The notes: a model not told the origin generated them from the letters alone. Counted from the first letter of the stretch, positions 26,802 to 38,070 are shown. The stretch: DNA of 64,000 nucleotides from Wenzhouxiangella sediminis (GCF_003410055.1 NZ_QUZK01000012.1:124001-188000), one strand, 5' to 3'. Program-made: numbers and translations.

Positions 26802-27710
26802 TTGGCCTCCTACAAGGGCAACCTGCTCAAGCACCTGCGCGCCTTTATTCAGACCGCGAGAAGCGGCAGCGTATCCGCGGCGGCTGAAAAGTTGTTTCTC
26901 AGCCAGCCTTCCGTGAGCCAGCAGATCCGGGCGCTGGAGGACGAGCTCGGTCGCCCCCTGTTCGAGCGCCACGGACCCCGCCTGCAGCTCACCCCCGCGG
27001 GCAAGGCCCTGCTGGAAATGGCCCGGCCCCTGGTCGAGCGCCTGGACGCCCTGCCCGACGAGTTTCAGCGCCGCTACGGCTCACTCGACACCGGCGAGAT
27101 CCGCATCGCCGCGGGCGAATCGACCATCCTCCACCTGCTGCCCTCACTGATGATGCGCTTCCGGCGCAAGCACCCCGGCATCTTCGTGCACCTGCACAAC
27201 GTCACCGGCGCCGACGGTCTGGGCATGATCCGCAACGACGACGTCGACTTCGCCGTGGGCTCGATGCTCGACGTGCCCGAGGACATCGACTACCGGCCGA
27301 TCTGGCACTTCAACCCGGCCCTGATCATGAGCCGCGACCACCCGCTGGCGCGGCGGCGCGAAATCGACCTCACCGACATCAGCCCGCACGGACTGATCCT
27401 GCCGCCGAGGCGCCTGAGCACCTACCAGCTCGTCGACCTGGTCTTCCAGAAGCACGGCCTGCCCTTCCGCGTGAACCTGGAGGTCGGCGGCTGGGAGGTC
27501 ATCAAGCGCTACGTCTCCCTGGGCATGGGCATCTCGATCGTGACCAGCATCTGCCTGACCGAAACCGACCGCCAGCAGCTGGCGGTGCGCGACATGAGCC
27601 GCTATTTCCCGCGCCGCAGCTACGGCGTGGTCCTGCGCCGGGGCGCCTACCTCTCGCCGCAGGCCGAGCGGTTCATCGATCTGATGAGCCCGGATCTTTT
27701 CGGGGAGTAG
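26802..27710 (+). CDS. LysR-family regulator divergent from aceBA
   Basis: The 302-residue protein has the LysR winged-helix at residues 5-65 (LKHLRAFIQTARSGSVSAAAEKLFLSQ, then PSVSQQIRALEDELGRPLFER) and a periplasmic-binding-like effector domain (ESTILHLLPSLMMRFRRKHPGIFVHL). The best start is a TTG at 26802 with GGAG about 10 bases before it; no ATG fits the conserved N-terminus. Divergent placement from aceBA suggests that it controls the glyoxylate shunt, a role played by the unrelated IclR in E. coli. The effector domain has the CysB-like features LPSLMMRF and SMLDVPEDIDYRP, but no ligand can be named. Confidence 0.88.
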   Translation: MASYKGNLLKHLRAFIQTARSGSVSAAAEKLFLSQPSVSQQIRALEDELGRPLFERHGPRLQLTPAGKALLEMARPLVERLDALPDEFQRRYGSLDTGEIRIAAGESTILHLLPSLMMRFRRKHPGIFVHLHNVTGADGLGMIRNDDVDFAVGSMLDVPEDIDYRPIWHFNPALIMSRDHPLARRREIDLTDISPHGLILPPRRLSTYQLVDLVFQKHGLPFRVNLEVGGWEVIKRYVSLGMGISIVTSICLTETDRQQLAVRDMSRYFPRRSYGVVLRRGAYLSPQAERFIDLMSPDLFGE

Positions 27711-27807
27711 CCTACCGCGCTCGGGTTGAGGTGGGAGTTGCCGCGGGCGGTGCCCGAGGATCCGTCGCTCAATGAATGCCGGACCTACGGAGAGATCGGC
27801 GGACTAG

Positions 27808-28584
27808 TCACTCTGGCTTGCGTGACACGAACACATCCAGGCTTTCCCCCTCAATTCCCTGTTCGGGCGCATGTGGCTGCATTCGCTCGGTCATCATGCC
27901 CGATGAATTCTGGATGGTCGCAAAGAGGTCCTCCCCCCATTCAGTAACCACCAACGCACCATCCGAATTCACGGGATCGCCATGAAACTCTGGGGGCTCG
28001 AGATGGATGACGTCCCCGCGCTCCAGCCTGGCCCGGATACGGCTCGGCTGACTACCGAAATACGGAACGGTGAAAACGTGGACGCCACCCGGCTTCAGTA
28101 TGCGTTCGATTTCGGAGAATCCTCGCTCAGGCTCGAAGACGTGCTCAAAGACATCCTGGCTAATCACCACATCGAACATACGATCGTTGAATGTCAACGA
28201 CCGGAGGTCTTCATTTCGATAACCACCAACCATCTCCCCGGCCGCCCTATCGGGAAGATATACCGAACCCACATATCCCCGAGCTTGACGCTCAAGTCGT
28301 GCCGATACTGGACCGTAAGGAGCAAATTCGAGAATTGATCGCTGGCGCCACCCGGGCACAACCTCAGCAAGAACCGACACCAGTGCCCGCCCCCGGGCTG
28401 AGCTGATGCAGCGCGCACAGCGACAATCCTCCCGCAACCAGTCCGATAGGCGAACGAATAGCGTCATCCGCTCGCAGACAGGACACCAGCCCTTTCGTTT
28501 GGGACGGCTAACTACCGCCCAAAACTGCTTGAGCTTCAGTCGACCGAACCATCTCGTTCCATGGATGCGAGGCTGCTCAAGCAT
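27808..28584 (-). CDS. SAM-dependent methyltransferase with N-terminal Cys-rich finger
   Basis: The 258-residue protein has a zinc-ribbon-like pair of CxxC motifs near residues 34-37 (CPVC) and 57-60 (CARC), then a class I methyltransferase core. Motif I is degenerate (RSILEFAPYGPVSARLE). It is followed by RSLTFNDRMFDVVISQDVFEHVFEPERGFSEIERILKPGGVHVFTVPYFG, the standard Methyltransf_11 motifs. Such proteins often modify sugars or small molecules, but no biosynthetic cluster surrounds it. Its GC content looks lower than that of its neighbours and its flanks are gene-poor, so it may have been acquired by transfer. The gene is convergent with the LysR gene and divergent from mnmA. Confidence 0.8.
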   Translation of the reverse strand: MLEQPRIHGTRWFGRLKLKQFWAVVSRPKRKGWCPVCERMTLFVRLSDWLREDCRCARCISSARGRALVSVLAEVVPGWRQRSILEFAPYGPVSARLERQARGYVGSVYLPDRAAGEMVGGYRNEDLRSLTFNDRMFDVVISQDVFEHVFEPERGFSEIERILKPGGVHVFTVPYFGSQPSRIRARLERGDVIHLEPPEFHGDPVNSDGALVVTEWGEDLFATIQNSSGMMTERMQPHAPEQGIEGESLDVFVSRKPE

Positions 28585-28968
28585 GGGTCAAATCAAATCA
28601 GAGTCGAGTCTCTCGGAACACAACTGAGACTCTCACCGAAGCCCTCCTACTGCTCGTGTCACCAATTGAAGTGATCAATGCCAGCCCCCCCTCTGCCGGT
28701 TCTGAAAACCGATTTCAGGCGGCCACAACCAGCAAGCTCCACGCTACATCATCTGCTGACAAGCGATCAATCTCAAAAAGACAGATTCCCGATTTGGCAC
28801 AGTGGCAGGCTCACTGACATCCGAACGACTCCGCACAAGGCAGTCCCGAATCGCCGTTCGCCCTGCAATCTTCGAATCGCAGCCACCATTCCACGCTCTC
28901 ACCCCCGTAGAATCCACACGCATCACCACCCCTCGCAAAAATCCATCCCAAACCCCATATCGAAAAAC
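28585..28968. other. 384-base gene-poor region before mnmA
   Basis: An AC-rich stretch with lower GC than the neighbours. One frame is open through it into mnmA (from 28678), but the translation is a low-complexity His/Pro/Ser mix with no MnmA counterpart. It should contain the mnmA promoter and the methyltransferase promoter. I see no tRNA, clear terminator or long repeat. Confidence 0.6.
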
Positions 28969-30105
28969 ATGAGTGATCTGATCATGGTGGCCCTATCCGG
29001 CGGGGTGGATTCGTCCACCGTGGCCTGGCTGTTGAAGCAGCAGGGCGAGCCCATCGCCGGGATGTTCATGAAGAACTGGGAAGAGGAGGACACCGTCAGC
29101 GGCTGCACGGCCGAGGACGATGCCGCCGACGCCCGGCGCGTGGCCGAAATCCTGGGCATCGACTTCCACGGCCGCAACTTCGCCGCCGAATACTGGGACG
29201 ACGTCTTCGAGCACTTTCTGGCCGAACTGAAGGCCGGACGCACGCCCAACCCTGACATCCTGTGCAACCGCGAGATCAAGTTTCGTACCTTCGTCGAGCA
29301 CGCCCGCGACCTGGGGGCGAAGGCCATCGCGACGGGCCACTACGCGCGCCGGCGCGACAACGACGACGGCACGGTCTCGCTGCTCAAGGGTGTGGACCAC
29401 AACAAGGACCAGAGCTATTTTCTCTACGCCCTGGACCAGGAACAGCTCTCGCACGCCCTCTTCCCCCTAGGCGAGCTCACCAAGCCCGAAGTCCGCGAAC
29501 TGGCCGCGCGCGCCGACCTGCCGGTGGCCGCCAAGAAGGACTCGACCGGCATCTGCTTCATCGGCGAGCGCAATTTCGACCAGTTCATCGCCAATTATCT
29601 CGACGCCGAACCCGGTGAGATCCGCACCAGCGAGGGTACGGTCATCGGCACCCACCAGGGCCTGATCCACTACACCCTGGGCCAGCGCAAGGGCCTAAAT
29701 ATCGGGGGGCTGAAGGACTTTCCGGAAGCACCCTGGTACGTGACCTACAAGGACATCGACCACAACGTGCTCTACGCCGAGCAGCAGACCGATCACCCCA
29801 CGCTGATGTCGACCGAGCTCGAGGCCGGCCAGCTCAACTGGATTCGCCGTCGCCCCGAAGCGGGCGAGCGCCTGCACGCCAAGGTGCGCTATCGCCAGCC
29901 CGACCAGACCTGCCGCGTCGAATCGATCAATGACAATGGCCTGGTGCTGAGCTTCGAGCGCCCGCAGCGCGCCGTCACCCCCGGGCAGGCGGTTGTTCTT
30001 TATGATGGGGACGAGTGCCTGGGCGGCGGCACCATCACCAAGAACAACGCGCCGCTGCCCGAGCAGCTTCTCAGAACCTTGAACAAGGAATCGGTCCAGG
30101 CATGA
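28969..30105 (+). CDS. mnmA: tRNA 2-thiouridine(34) synthase MnmA
   Basis: The 378-residue protein makes the s2 group of mnm5s2U34 in tRNA-Lys, -Glu and -Gln. It has the PP-loop SGGVDSSTVAWLL (residues 10-22), GMFMKNWEEED, the catalytic Cys99 in TPNPDILCN and Cys196 in DSTGICFIGER, and the tRNA-binding C-terminal beta domain. The open frame extends 97 codons upstream, but homologues start at MSDLIMVALSGG. The ribosome site is weak. Its stop overlaps the hflD start by ATGA, as in the mnmA-hflD pair of other gammaproteobacteria. Confidence 0.97.
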   Translation: MSDLIMVALSGGVDSSTVAWLLKQQGEPIAGMFMKNWEEEDTVSGCTAEDDAADARRVAEILGIDFHGRNFAAEYWDDVFEHFLAELKAGRTPNPDILCNREIKFRTFVEHARDLGAKAIATGHYARRRDNDDGTVSLLKGVDHNKDQSYFLYALDQEQLSHALFPLGELTKPEVRELAARADLPVAAKKDSTGICFIGERNFDQFIANYLDAEPGEIRTSEGTVIGTHQGLIHYTLGQRKGLNIGGLKDFPEAPWYVTYKDIDHNVLYAEQQTDHPTLMSTELEAGQLNWIRRRPEAGERLHAKVRYRQPDQTCRVESINDNGLVLSFERPQRAVTPGQAVVLYDGDECLGGGTITKNNAPLPEQLLRTLNKESVQA

Positions 30106-30713
30106 GAGACGCCACCATCGCCTTCGCGGGCATGCTCCAGGCCAGCGAGCTCGTTCGCCAGATCGCCACGTCGGGCACCTGCTCGGGTCAGGCCGCCCAG
30201 GCCAGCGTGGCCAGCATCTTCAATCGCGACCCGGATGCCACCGAAGACGTCTACGGCGGCATCGGCGGCGTGCGCATGGGGTTGCGCGTGATGACCGAAC
30301 TGTTCAGCGCCCGCAGCAACCACGAAAGCCTGCAATCGCTCAACTACGTCCTGGGCCTGGCCAAGCTGGGCAAGCTCGTCCGCCGCGACGGCAAGCGCCT
30401 GAACGCCATCGGCGAGGAACTCGACCTGGTCGAGAAGGCCTGGCTCGATGCTTCCGAGACCCTCGACGACAGCGTCACCTCCCAGCTCGCCGACGTCTAC
30501 CAGCGCCATGTCTCCACCCTGGGCTTCCGGCTGTCGGTCAGCGGAAAGCCCGAGTACCTCAAGCAGCCGGAGAAAGTCGCCTTTCTGCGCGCCCTGCTCC
30601 TGGCCGGCCTGCGCTCGGCCATCCTCTGGCACCAGGTCGGCGGACGCCAGTGGCGCCTGGTCTTTCAGCGCGGCAAGATGCTGGAACAGGCGCGCGCCCT
30701 GCTCACCGCCTGA
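30102..30713 (+). CDS. hflD: High frequency lysogenization protein HflD homologue
   Basis: The 203-residue all-alpha protein matches HflD (YcfC): ATIAFAGMLQASELVRQIA at the start, SIFNRDPDATEDVYGG, GLRVMTELFS, YVLGLAKLGKLVRRDGKRL and a C-terminal LRSAILWHQVGGRQWRLVFQR. In E. coli it is a peripheral membrane protein that binds lambda CII; its housekeeping role is not settled. The start overlaps the mnmA stop by ATGA. In E. coli purB follows; here acnA does, 129 bases downstream. Confidence 0.94.
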   Translation: MRDATIAFAGMLQASELVRQIATSGTCSGQAAQASVASIFNRDPDATEDVYGGIGGVRMGLRVMTELFSARSNHESLQSLNYVLGLAKLGKLVRRDGKRLNAIGEELDLVEKAWLDASETLDDSVTSQLADVYQRHVSTLGFRLSVSGKPEYLKQPEKVAFLRALLLAGLRSAILWHQVGGRQWRLVFQRGKMLEQARALLTA

Positions 30714-30842
30714 GTCCCGGCCTGCGCCCAACCGGGGGAATCAGCCGCCGGGCGCGTGCTAAAATCAAGGGCTGGCTCCGGGGGCGTGGGCGCAGACGAC
30801 CGCGCCGCCCGGTTCACCCGTTCATGACTGGAGGAGAGTCTC

Positions 30843-33587
<2,745 letters not shown>

Positions 33588-33598
33588 GTCGGATAGGT

Positions 33599-33626
33599 TT
33601 CAGGGATTCAGGGTTCAGGTTTCAGG
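33599..33626. repeat. Four TTCAGG units in tandem after acnA
   Basis: TTCAGG occurs at 33599, 33607, 33614 and 33621, a 7- to 8-base period, starting 11 bases after the acnA stop. It is a short degenerate tandem repeat between the stop codon and the terminator. Confidence 0.75.
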
Positions 33627-33665
33627 AAACCGCCCCGCTCTCTCTGCCAACGATCGATCGCAAGA

Positions 33666-33690
33666 GGCCCGCCACTGGCGGGCCTTTTTC
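33666..33690 (+). terminator. Rho-independent terminator of acnA
   Basis: GGCCCGCC (33666-33673), loop ACT, GGCGGGCC (33677-33684), then TTTTT. It is a perfect 8-bp GC stem with a T-run. Confidence 0.9.
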
Positions 33691-33735
33691 GTTGTGAGGG
33701 GGCTCTTTCGGTGGCCGCTACGGGCCGACGGTGGG

Positions 33736-33900
33736 GAGTTCTATCGCGCTCATACGAAATCGGAGATTTCCAAATCACGCGATAGAGCTTCCCGCCGCCG
33801 CCCCTCCGCTAAGTGCATTCTTCAGCACCGAGGAGGGTGTCGGGGCATAGGGCGAGCGATTTGGAAATCTCGGATTTCGTATGAGCTCGTCCTATGCCCC
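33736..33900. repeat. Paired inverted palindromic element (REPIN-like)
   Basis: Two copies of a 28-base unit face each other (33749-33776 and 33858-33885) and match in 27 of 28 positions. Each has the inner palindrome GAAATC-NNN-GATTTC. Each copy is also flanked by its own stem: CTATCGCG/CGCGATAG (33741-33748, 33778-33785) around the first, and a 15-bp stem with one mismatch (33842-33856, 33886-33900) around the second. The whole can fold as two hairpins or one large cruciform with an 81-base centre. No gene lies inside. The structure resembles REP doublets/REPINs that are mobilised by RAYT transposases. The right hairpin also lies 23 bases beyond the lrp-family stop and could stop that transcript. 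Confidence 0.8.
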
Positions 33901-33922
33901 GCCACCCTCCGCTCCGACAGTC

Positions 33923-34411
33923 TCAATCCTCCTCCAGGTCCAGGTAGACCGGCAACTCGTGGTTGCGCCGGTGGGCGAAGATGAGCTGGGTTTCGATGTG
34001 GTCGACTTCCGGGCGCTCGGTGAAGGCCGAAAGGGCCAGTTCGCGCAGGTGGGCCGAGTCGCGGACGGCCACGTGGACCAGGTAGTCGTTGGCGCCGGCG
34101 ACATGGAAGATGGTCACCACCTCGGTCACCGTCTCCAGATGCCGCTCGAAGGCTTCCACGTCCGCTCTCGCGTGACGCGCCAGGCGAACCGCCACCATCG
34201 CCTGCAGCCCGATCCCGAGCGGGTCGGGGTCGACGTCGGCGTGATAGCCGGTGAGCACCCGGGCCATGCGCAGCCGGCGCACGCGCTCCAGGCAACTCGA
34301 CTGCGCCAGGCCGGCCTTGGCCGCCAGCTCCTTGTTGGAAATCCGTGCATTCTTCCGCAGGAGCCGCACAATACGCACGTCTTTTGCATCTAATTCGACA
34401 TTTTTACTCAT
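33923..34411 (-). CDS. Lrp/AsnC-family transcriptional regulator
   Basis: The 162-residue protein has the Lrp layout: an N-terminal helix-turn-helix (ELDAKDVRIVRLLRKNARISNKELAAK, then AGLAQSSCLERVRRLR, residues about 5-50) and the C-terminal RAM ligand-binding domain (MVAVRLARHARADVEAFERHL, VAGANDYLVHVAVRD). The ATG at 34409-34411 gives the family start; a 75-codon upstream extension of the frame is not conserved. It is divergent from the Cys/Met lyase gene with 83 bases between the starts. An AT-rich stretch there includes GTTGAATATATTCCT, a likely Lrp-type target, so it probably senses an amino acid and controls that enzyme. Confidence 0.93.
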   Translation of the reverse strand: MSKNVELDAKDVRIVRLLRKNARISNKELAAKAGLAQSSCLERVRRLRMARVLTGYHADVDPDPLGIGLQAMVAVRLARHARADVEAFERHLETVTEVVTIFHVAGANDYLVHVAVRDSAHLRELALSAFTERPEVDHIETQLIFAHRRNHELPVYLDLEED

Positions 34412-34494
34412 TACCGATTTCTCTTCGGTTTGAAACACTACTGTTGAATATATTCCTAGAATGGACGGCGTTTGACAACTCTGGAGCCCGAAAA

Positions 34495-35739
34495 ATGAGC
34501 CGCTACGATCACACCCTGGGCGTGCACGCCGGACGCGAGGACCTGCGCGAACTGGGCGTCCATGCCCTCCCCGTCGACTTGTCGACCACCTACCCCCTGC
34601 AGGATCTCGGAACGGGCACGGCGAGCCTGGATGCACTCGTGGCCGGCCAGGCGGAAGCCGAGAACCCGGTCTACGCGCGGCTGCTCAACCCCACGGTGTC
34701 GCGCTTCGAGAAGGCCCTGGCCCGGCTGGAGAACGCCGAGGCTGCCGTTGGCTTCGCCTCCGGCATGGCTGCCCTGACCGCCATCGTTCTGGCCACGCAG
34801 GAGCGGGGACGCGAGATCGTCGCCGTCCGCCCGATCTACGGCACCAGCGACCACCTGCTCGAAAGCGGCCTGCTGGGAAACAAGGTGACCTGGACCACGG
34901 CCGACAAGGTGGCCGATTGCATCACCGATGAGACGGCCTTCGTGATGATCGAAACGCCGGCCAACCCGACGCTGGAGCTGGTCGACATCGCCGAGGTCGT
35001 GCGCCAGGCCGGCGACGTGCCGGTGGTGGTCGACTCGACCTTCGCCACGCCCGTCCTCCAGCAGCCCCTGGAGATGGGGGCGGCGATGGTGCTGCACAGC
35101 GCCACCAAGTTCCTGGGCGGGCACGGCGACGTGATCGCCGGCGCGGTCGCCTGCAGCGAGTCGCTGGCGGCCGGCCTGCGCCAGGTCCGCGTGGCCACAG
35201 GCGCCCTGATGCACCCCTGGGCCGCCTACCTGCTGCACCGAAGCCTGCCGACCCTGAAGCTGCGCGTCGAACGCGCCCAGCAGACGGCCCTGGACCTGGC
35301 CGATCGACTGGCCGGGCATCCCGACGTCGAGCGGGTGTTCTATCCGGGATGGCGCAATGACGGGCAGCGCGAGCTGCTCGATCGGCAGATGAGCGGCGGC
35401 GGCTGCGTGCTGGCGTTCGAGCCGAAGGGAGGCTACCGCGCCGCGTCCACGGTGATGCGTGAAGTCTCGCTGATGACGCCGGCGGTAAGCCTCGGCTCGG
35501 TGGATACCCTCATCCAGCATCCGGCCGGCCTGACCCACCGCGTGCTGTCGGAGCAGGGACGCGAATCCGGCGGCATCGGAGATGGCCTGCTGAGGGTTTC
35601 GATCGGCCTCGAAGAAGCCGACGACTTGTGGGCGGACCTGACGGCAGCGCTCAGGGCAGCCCGGCCGGCGACCACTGATCCATCATCTTGCGCTGGGCCG
35701 ATTCGAGACGCGTCCCCATCAGCGCTGAAAACCGCCTGA
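34495..35739 (+). CDS. Cys/Met metabolism PLP enzyme (methionine gamma-lyase/cystathionine lyase type)
   Basis: The 414-residue protein is a fold-type I PLP enzyme of the Cys/Met family: YARLLNPTVSRFEKALARLENAEAAVGFASGMAAL, IETPANPTLELVDI, VVDSTFATPVLQQPLEMGA and the Schiff-base lysine in HSATKFLGGHGDV. C-terminal SLGSVDTLIQHPAGLTH and LRVSIGLEEADDL are also typical. In place of the usual YGG or YGCT near the active site it has RPIYGTSDHLL, so the substrate (methionine, cystathionine, cysteine, homoserine ester) is uncertain. The divergent Lrp-type gene argues for a catabolic lyase. GGAG lies about 12 bases upstream. The last 30 codons overlap the opposite-strand cNMP-binding gene by 89 bases. 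Confidence 0.88.
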   Translation: MSRYDHTLGVHAGREDLRELGVHALPVDLSTTYPLQDLGTGTASLDALVAGQAEAENPVYARLLNPTVSRFEKALARLENAEAAVGFASGMAALTAIVLATQERGREIVAVRPIYGTSDHLLESGLLGNKVTWTTADKVADCITDETAFVMIETPANPTLELVDIAEVVRQAGDVPVVVDSTFATPVLQQPLEMGAAMVLHSATKFLGGHGDVIAGAVACSESLAAGLRQVRVATGALMHPWAAYLLHRSLPTLKLRVERAQQTALDLADRLAGHPDVERVFYPGWRNDGQRELLDRQMSGGGCVLAFEPKGGYRAASTVMREVSLMTPAVSLGSVDTLIQHPAGLTHRVLSEQGRESGGIGDGLLRVSIGLEEADDLWADLTAALRAARPATTDPSSCAGPIRDASPSALKTA

Positions 35740-36124
35740 GCAGGGCGTAGCCGAATTTCGGCTCGTCCTCGGCGCGCTTGAGGATCGCCAGGCCGTCGAA
35801 ATCCAGCACCCGGGTCGGCCCCGCGGCCCGGGCGTTGAAATGCCAACGGTAAGGTTCGATCAGCCACGACCAGCCGAAGATCTTGCCCGGCCCCAGGCGC
35901 GTGACTTCCAATGTCGGTCCGGTCAGGGCCGGCACTTCCACCACCAGTTCGCCGTCCAGGACCAGGAAGAAGCGGTCGGCCGTGTCGCCGTGGCGGGCCA
36001 CGAGCTGACCGTCCTCGAACCGCGTCTCGCTGGCGTGCTCGGCCAGCCAGTCGCGGTGCTCCGCGTCAAGCCCCCCGAAAAAGTCCGATTTTTCAAGAAG
36101 CTCTGCAATCTCTTTTGCTTGCAT
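35651..36124 (-). CDS. Stand-alone cyclic-nucleotide-binding domain protein
   Basis: The 157-residue protein is essentially one Crp-like cNMP-binding beta-barrel: LLEKSDFFGGLDAEHRDWLAEHASETRFEDGQLVARHGDTADRFFLVLDGELVVEV, then the phosphate-binding-cassette region LGPGKIFGWSWLIEPYRWHFNARA. The Arg expected to hold the cyclic phosphate sits in NARAAGPTRV. The C-terminal helices carry no helix-turn-helix, so it is not a Crp-type regulator. I start at MQAKEIAELL (36124); 9 further codons upstream are open but less likely. It overlaps the lyase gene tail by 89 bases, tail to tail. Confidence 0.85.
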   Translation of the reverse strand: MQAKEIAELLEKSDFFGGLDAEHRDWLAEHASETRFEDGQLVARHGDTADRFFLVLDGELVVEVPALTGPTLEVTRLGPGKIFGWSWLIEPYRWHFNARAAGPTRVLDFDGLAILKRAEDEPKFGYALLRRFSALMGTRLESAQRKMMDQWSPAGLP

Positions 36125-36279
36125 GACGGCACTCCACTGGGCTGGCGACATTGTCTCTTCTCAGTCTGGCGACAACATTGCCCCGCGTCAATTCCATCGG
36201 CCTGACAGTCGTGCTAGTCTGCTACCATACGTTGCCGTATGGTCAATCAACGAGCCCACCGAACGCCGAGGAGCGCCGA

Positions 36280-38070
36280 ATGCCGAGCTACACCGGACCC
36301 GTAGAAGACTTCCGATTCCTGATCCACGAGTGCCTGGATCTTCAGGAATGCCGCGACCTGCCATCCCTGGCGGGCGTCGACAGCGACATCATCGATGCCG
36401 TACTTGCCGAAGGCGCTCGCTTCTGCGAGTCGGTGCTGCAGCCGCTGAACGCCCCGGGCGACGAAGCCGGCTGCCGCCTGGAAGGCGACGAAGTCTTCAC
36501 GCCCGAGGGCTTTCGCGATGCCTACCGAACTTATACGGAGAACGGCTGGCCCGGGCTGACGTCTTCTCCCGACTATGGCGGCCAGGGCATGCCGCATTTC
36601 CTCGGCATTGCCATGTCGGAGATGATCACGGCCGCCAACACCTCCTGGGGCATGTACCCCGCCCTGGCCCACGGCGCCTGGGAACTGATCCACCTGCACG
36701 GAAGCGATGAACAGAAGCGGACCTGGCTGCCGAAGATGATTGCCGGCGAATGGACCGGCACCATGAACCTAACCGAACCGCACTGCGGCACCGACCTCGG
36801 CCTGGTCCGCACGCGGGCCGAACGCCGCGACGACGGCAGCTATCGAATCTCCGGCACCAAGATCTGGATCTCCGCCGGCGAGCACGACCTGGCCGACAAC
36901 ATCGTCCACCTGGTGCTGGCGCGCACGCCGGACGCGCCCGAGGGCACCAAGGGCCTGAGCCTGTTCATCGTGCCCAAGTTCCTGGTCGACGATGGCGGTG
37001 GAATCGGCGAACGCAACGGCGTGCGCTGCGCCGGGTTGGACCACAAGATGGGCATCCGGGCCTCGGCGACCTGCGAGATGGTCTACGAAGACGCGGTCGG
37101 TTACCTCATCGGCGAGGAGAACAAGGGCCTGAACCTGATGTTCACCATGATGAACGGCGCCCGCCTGGGCACCGGCATCCAGGGCCTGGGACTGGCCTCG
37201 GTCGCCTACCAGAACGCGGTGACCTTCGCGCGCGAGCGGCTGCAGGGACGCAGCCTCGACGGCGCGAAGAATCCGGAAAAGCCCGCCGACCCGATCATCG
37301 TCCACCCCGACGTCCGGCGCATGCTGCTGACCTCGAAGGCCTTCATCGAGGGCGCGCGCGCCCTGGCCGTCCACACCGCCCTTCAGCTCGACATCGAGTA
37401 CAACCATCCCGACGCCGAACGGCGCGAGCGGGCCGGTCACTGGGTCGCCCTGATGACGCCGATCATCAAGGCCTACTTCACCGACATGGGCTTCGAGGTC
37501 ACCAGCCTGAGCATGCAGGTGCACGGCGGCGCCGGCTATATCGTCGACACCGGCGTCGAGCAGTACATGCGCGACGCCCGCATCGCCCGCATCTACGAGG
37601 GCACCAACGGCATCCAGGCCCTCGACCTGGTCGGGCGCAAGCTCACGGCCGCCAACGGCGAAACGGTCAAGTCCTTTTTCACCGAAGTCGAGCGGCTGCT
37701 GGGCGAATGCGCCGACGAGCCGGCCATGGCCGAGTTCACCAAACCGCTGGCCGGGGCCGCCGAACGGCTCAAGAGTACGACCGCGGCCGTCTACCAGAAG
37801 ATGGCCGGCGACCCGCTCGAGGCCGGTGCCGCCTCGGTCGACTACCTCGAGCTGTTCGCCCTGACGGCCATGGCCTGGTCCTGGACCACGCAGGCCCGGG
37901 CCGCTCTACGCGCCCTCGACGCGGAGGGCGCGCGCTCGGATTTCTACCGGACCAAGCTCGACACGGCGCGATTTTTCATGGCGCGCATGCTGCCGGAAAC
38001 ACTGGGCCTGGAGCAGAAGATTCTGGCCGGCGGCGAAACGCTGATGGCGCTGGACGAGTCGGCGTTCTGA
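36280..38070 (+). CDS. Acyl-CoA dehydrogenase (long form with C-terminal domain)
   Basis: The 596-residue flavoprotein belongs to the larger acyl-CoA dehydrogenase group with an N-terminal extension and a C-terminal helical domain (DmdC/FadE-like). Visible are GWPGLTSSPDYGGQGMPHFLG, MNLTEPHCGTDLGLVRTRA, KIWISAGEHDLADNIVHLVLAR, MQVHGGAGYIVDTGVEQYMRDARI, and RIYEGTNGIQALDLVGRKL with the catalytic Glu. It catalyses alpha-beta dehydrogenation of acyl-CoAs with electron transfer flavoprotein as acceptor. GAGGAG upstream fixes the ATG at 36280 against a longer open frame from 36151. It appears to be a single-gene unit with a hairpin after it. Confidence 0.92.
   Translation: MPSYTGPVEDFRFLIHECLDLQECRDLPSLAGVDSDIIDAVLAEGARFCESVLQPLNAPGDEAGCRLEGDEVFTPEGFRDAYRTYTENGWPGLTSSPDYGGQGMPHFLGIAMSEMITAANTSWGMYPALAHGAWELIHLHGSDEQKRTWLPKMIAGEWTGTMNLTEPHCGTDLGLVRTRAERRDDGSYRISGTKIWISAGEHDLADNIVHLVLARTPDAPEGTKGLSLFIVPKFLVDDGGGIGERNGVRCAGLDHKMGIRASATCEMVYEDAVGYLIGEENKGLNLMFTMMNGARLGTGIQGLGLASVAYQNAVTFARERLQGRSLDGAKNPEKPADPIIVHPDVRRMLLTSKAFIEGARALAVHTALQLDIEYNHPDAERRERAGHWVALMTPIIKAYFTDMGFEVTSLSMQVHGGAGYIVDTGVEQYMRDARIARIYEGTNGIQALDLVGRKLTAANGETVKSFFTEVERLLGECADEPAMAEFTKPLAGAAERLKSTTAAVYQKMAGDPLEAGAASVDYLELFALTAMAWSWTTQARAALRALDAEGARSDFYRTKLDTARFFMARMLPETLGLEQKILAGGETLMALDESAF

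Noticed and set aside
28678-28968. N-terminal extension of mnmA
   Set aside because: Low-complexity, not found in MnmA proteins; the PP-loop sits at the normal distance from the ATG at 28969.
33842-33900. Simple Rho-independent terminator of the lrp-type gene
   Set aside because: The hairpin is strong but lacks a T-run and its inner part is duplicated in inverted form nearby, so a repeat element is the better explanation.
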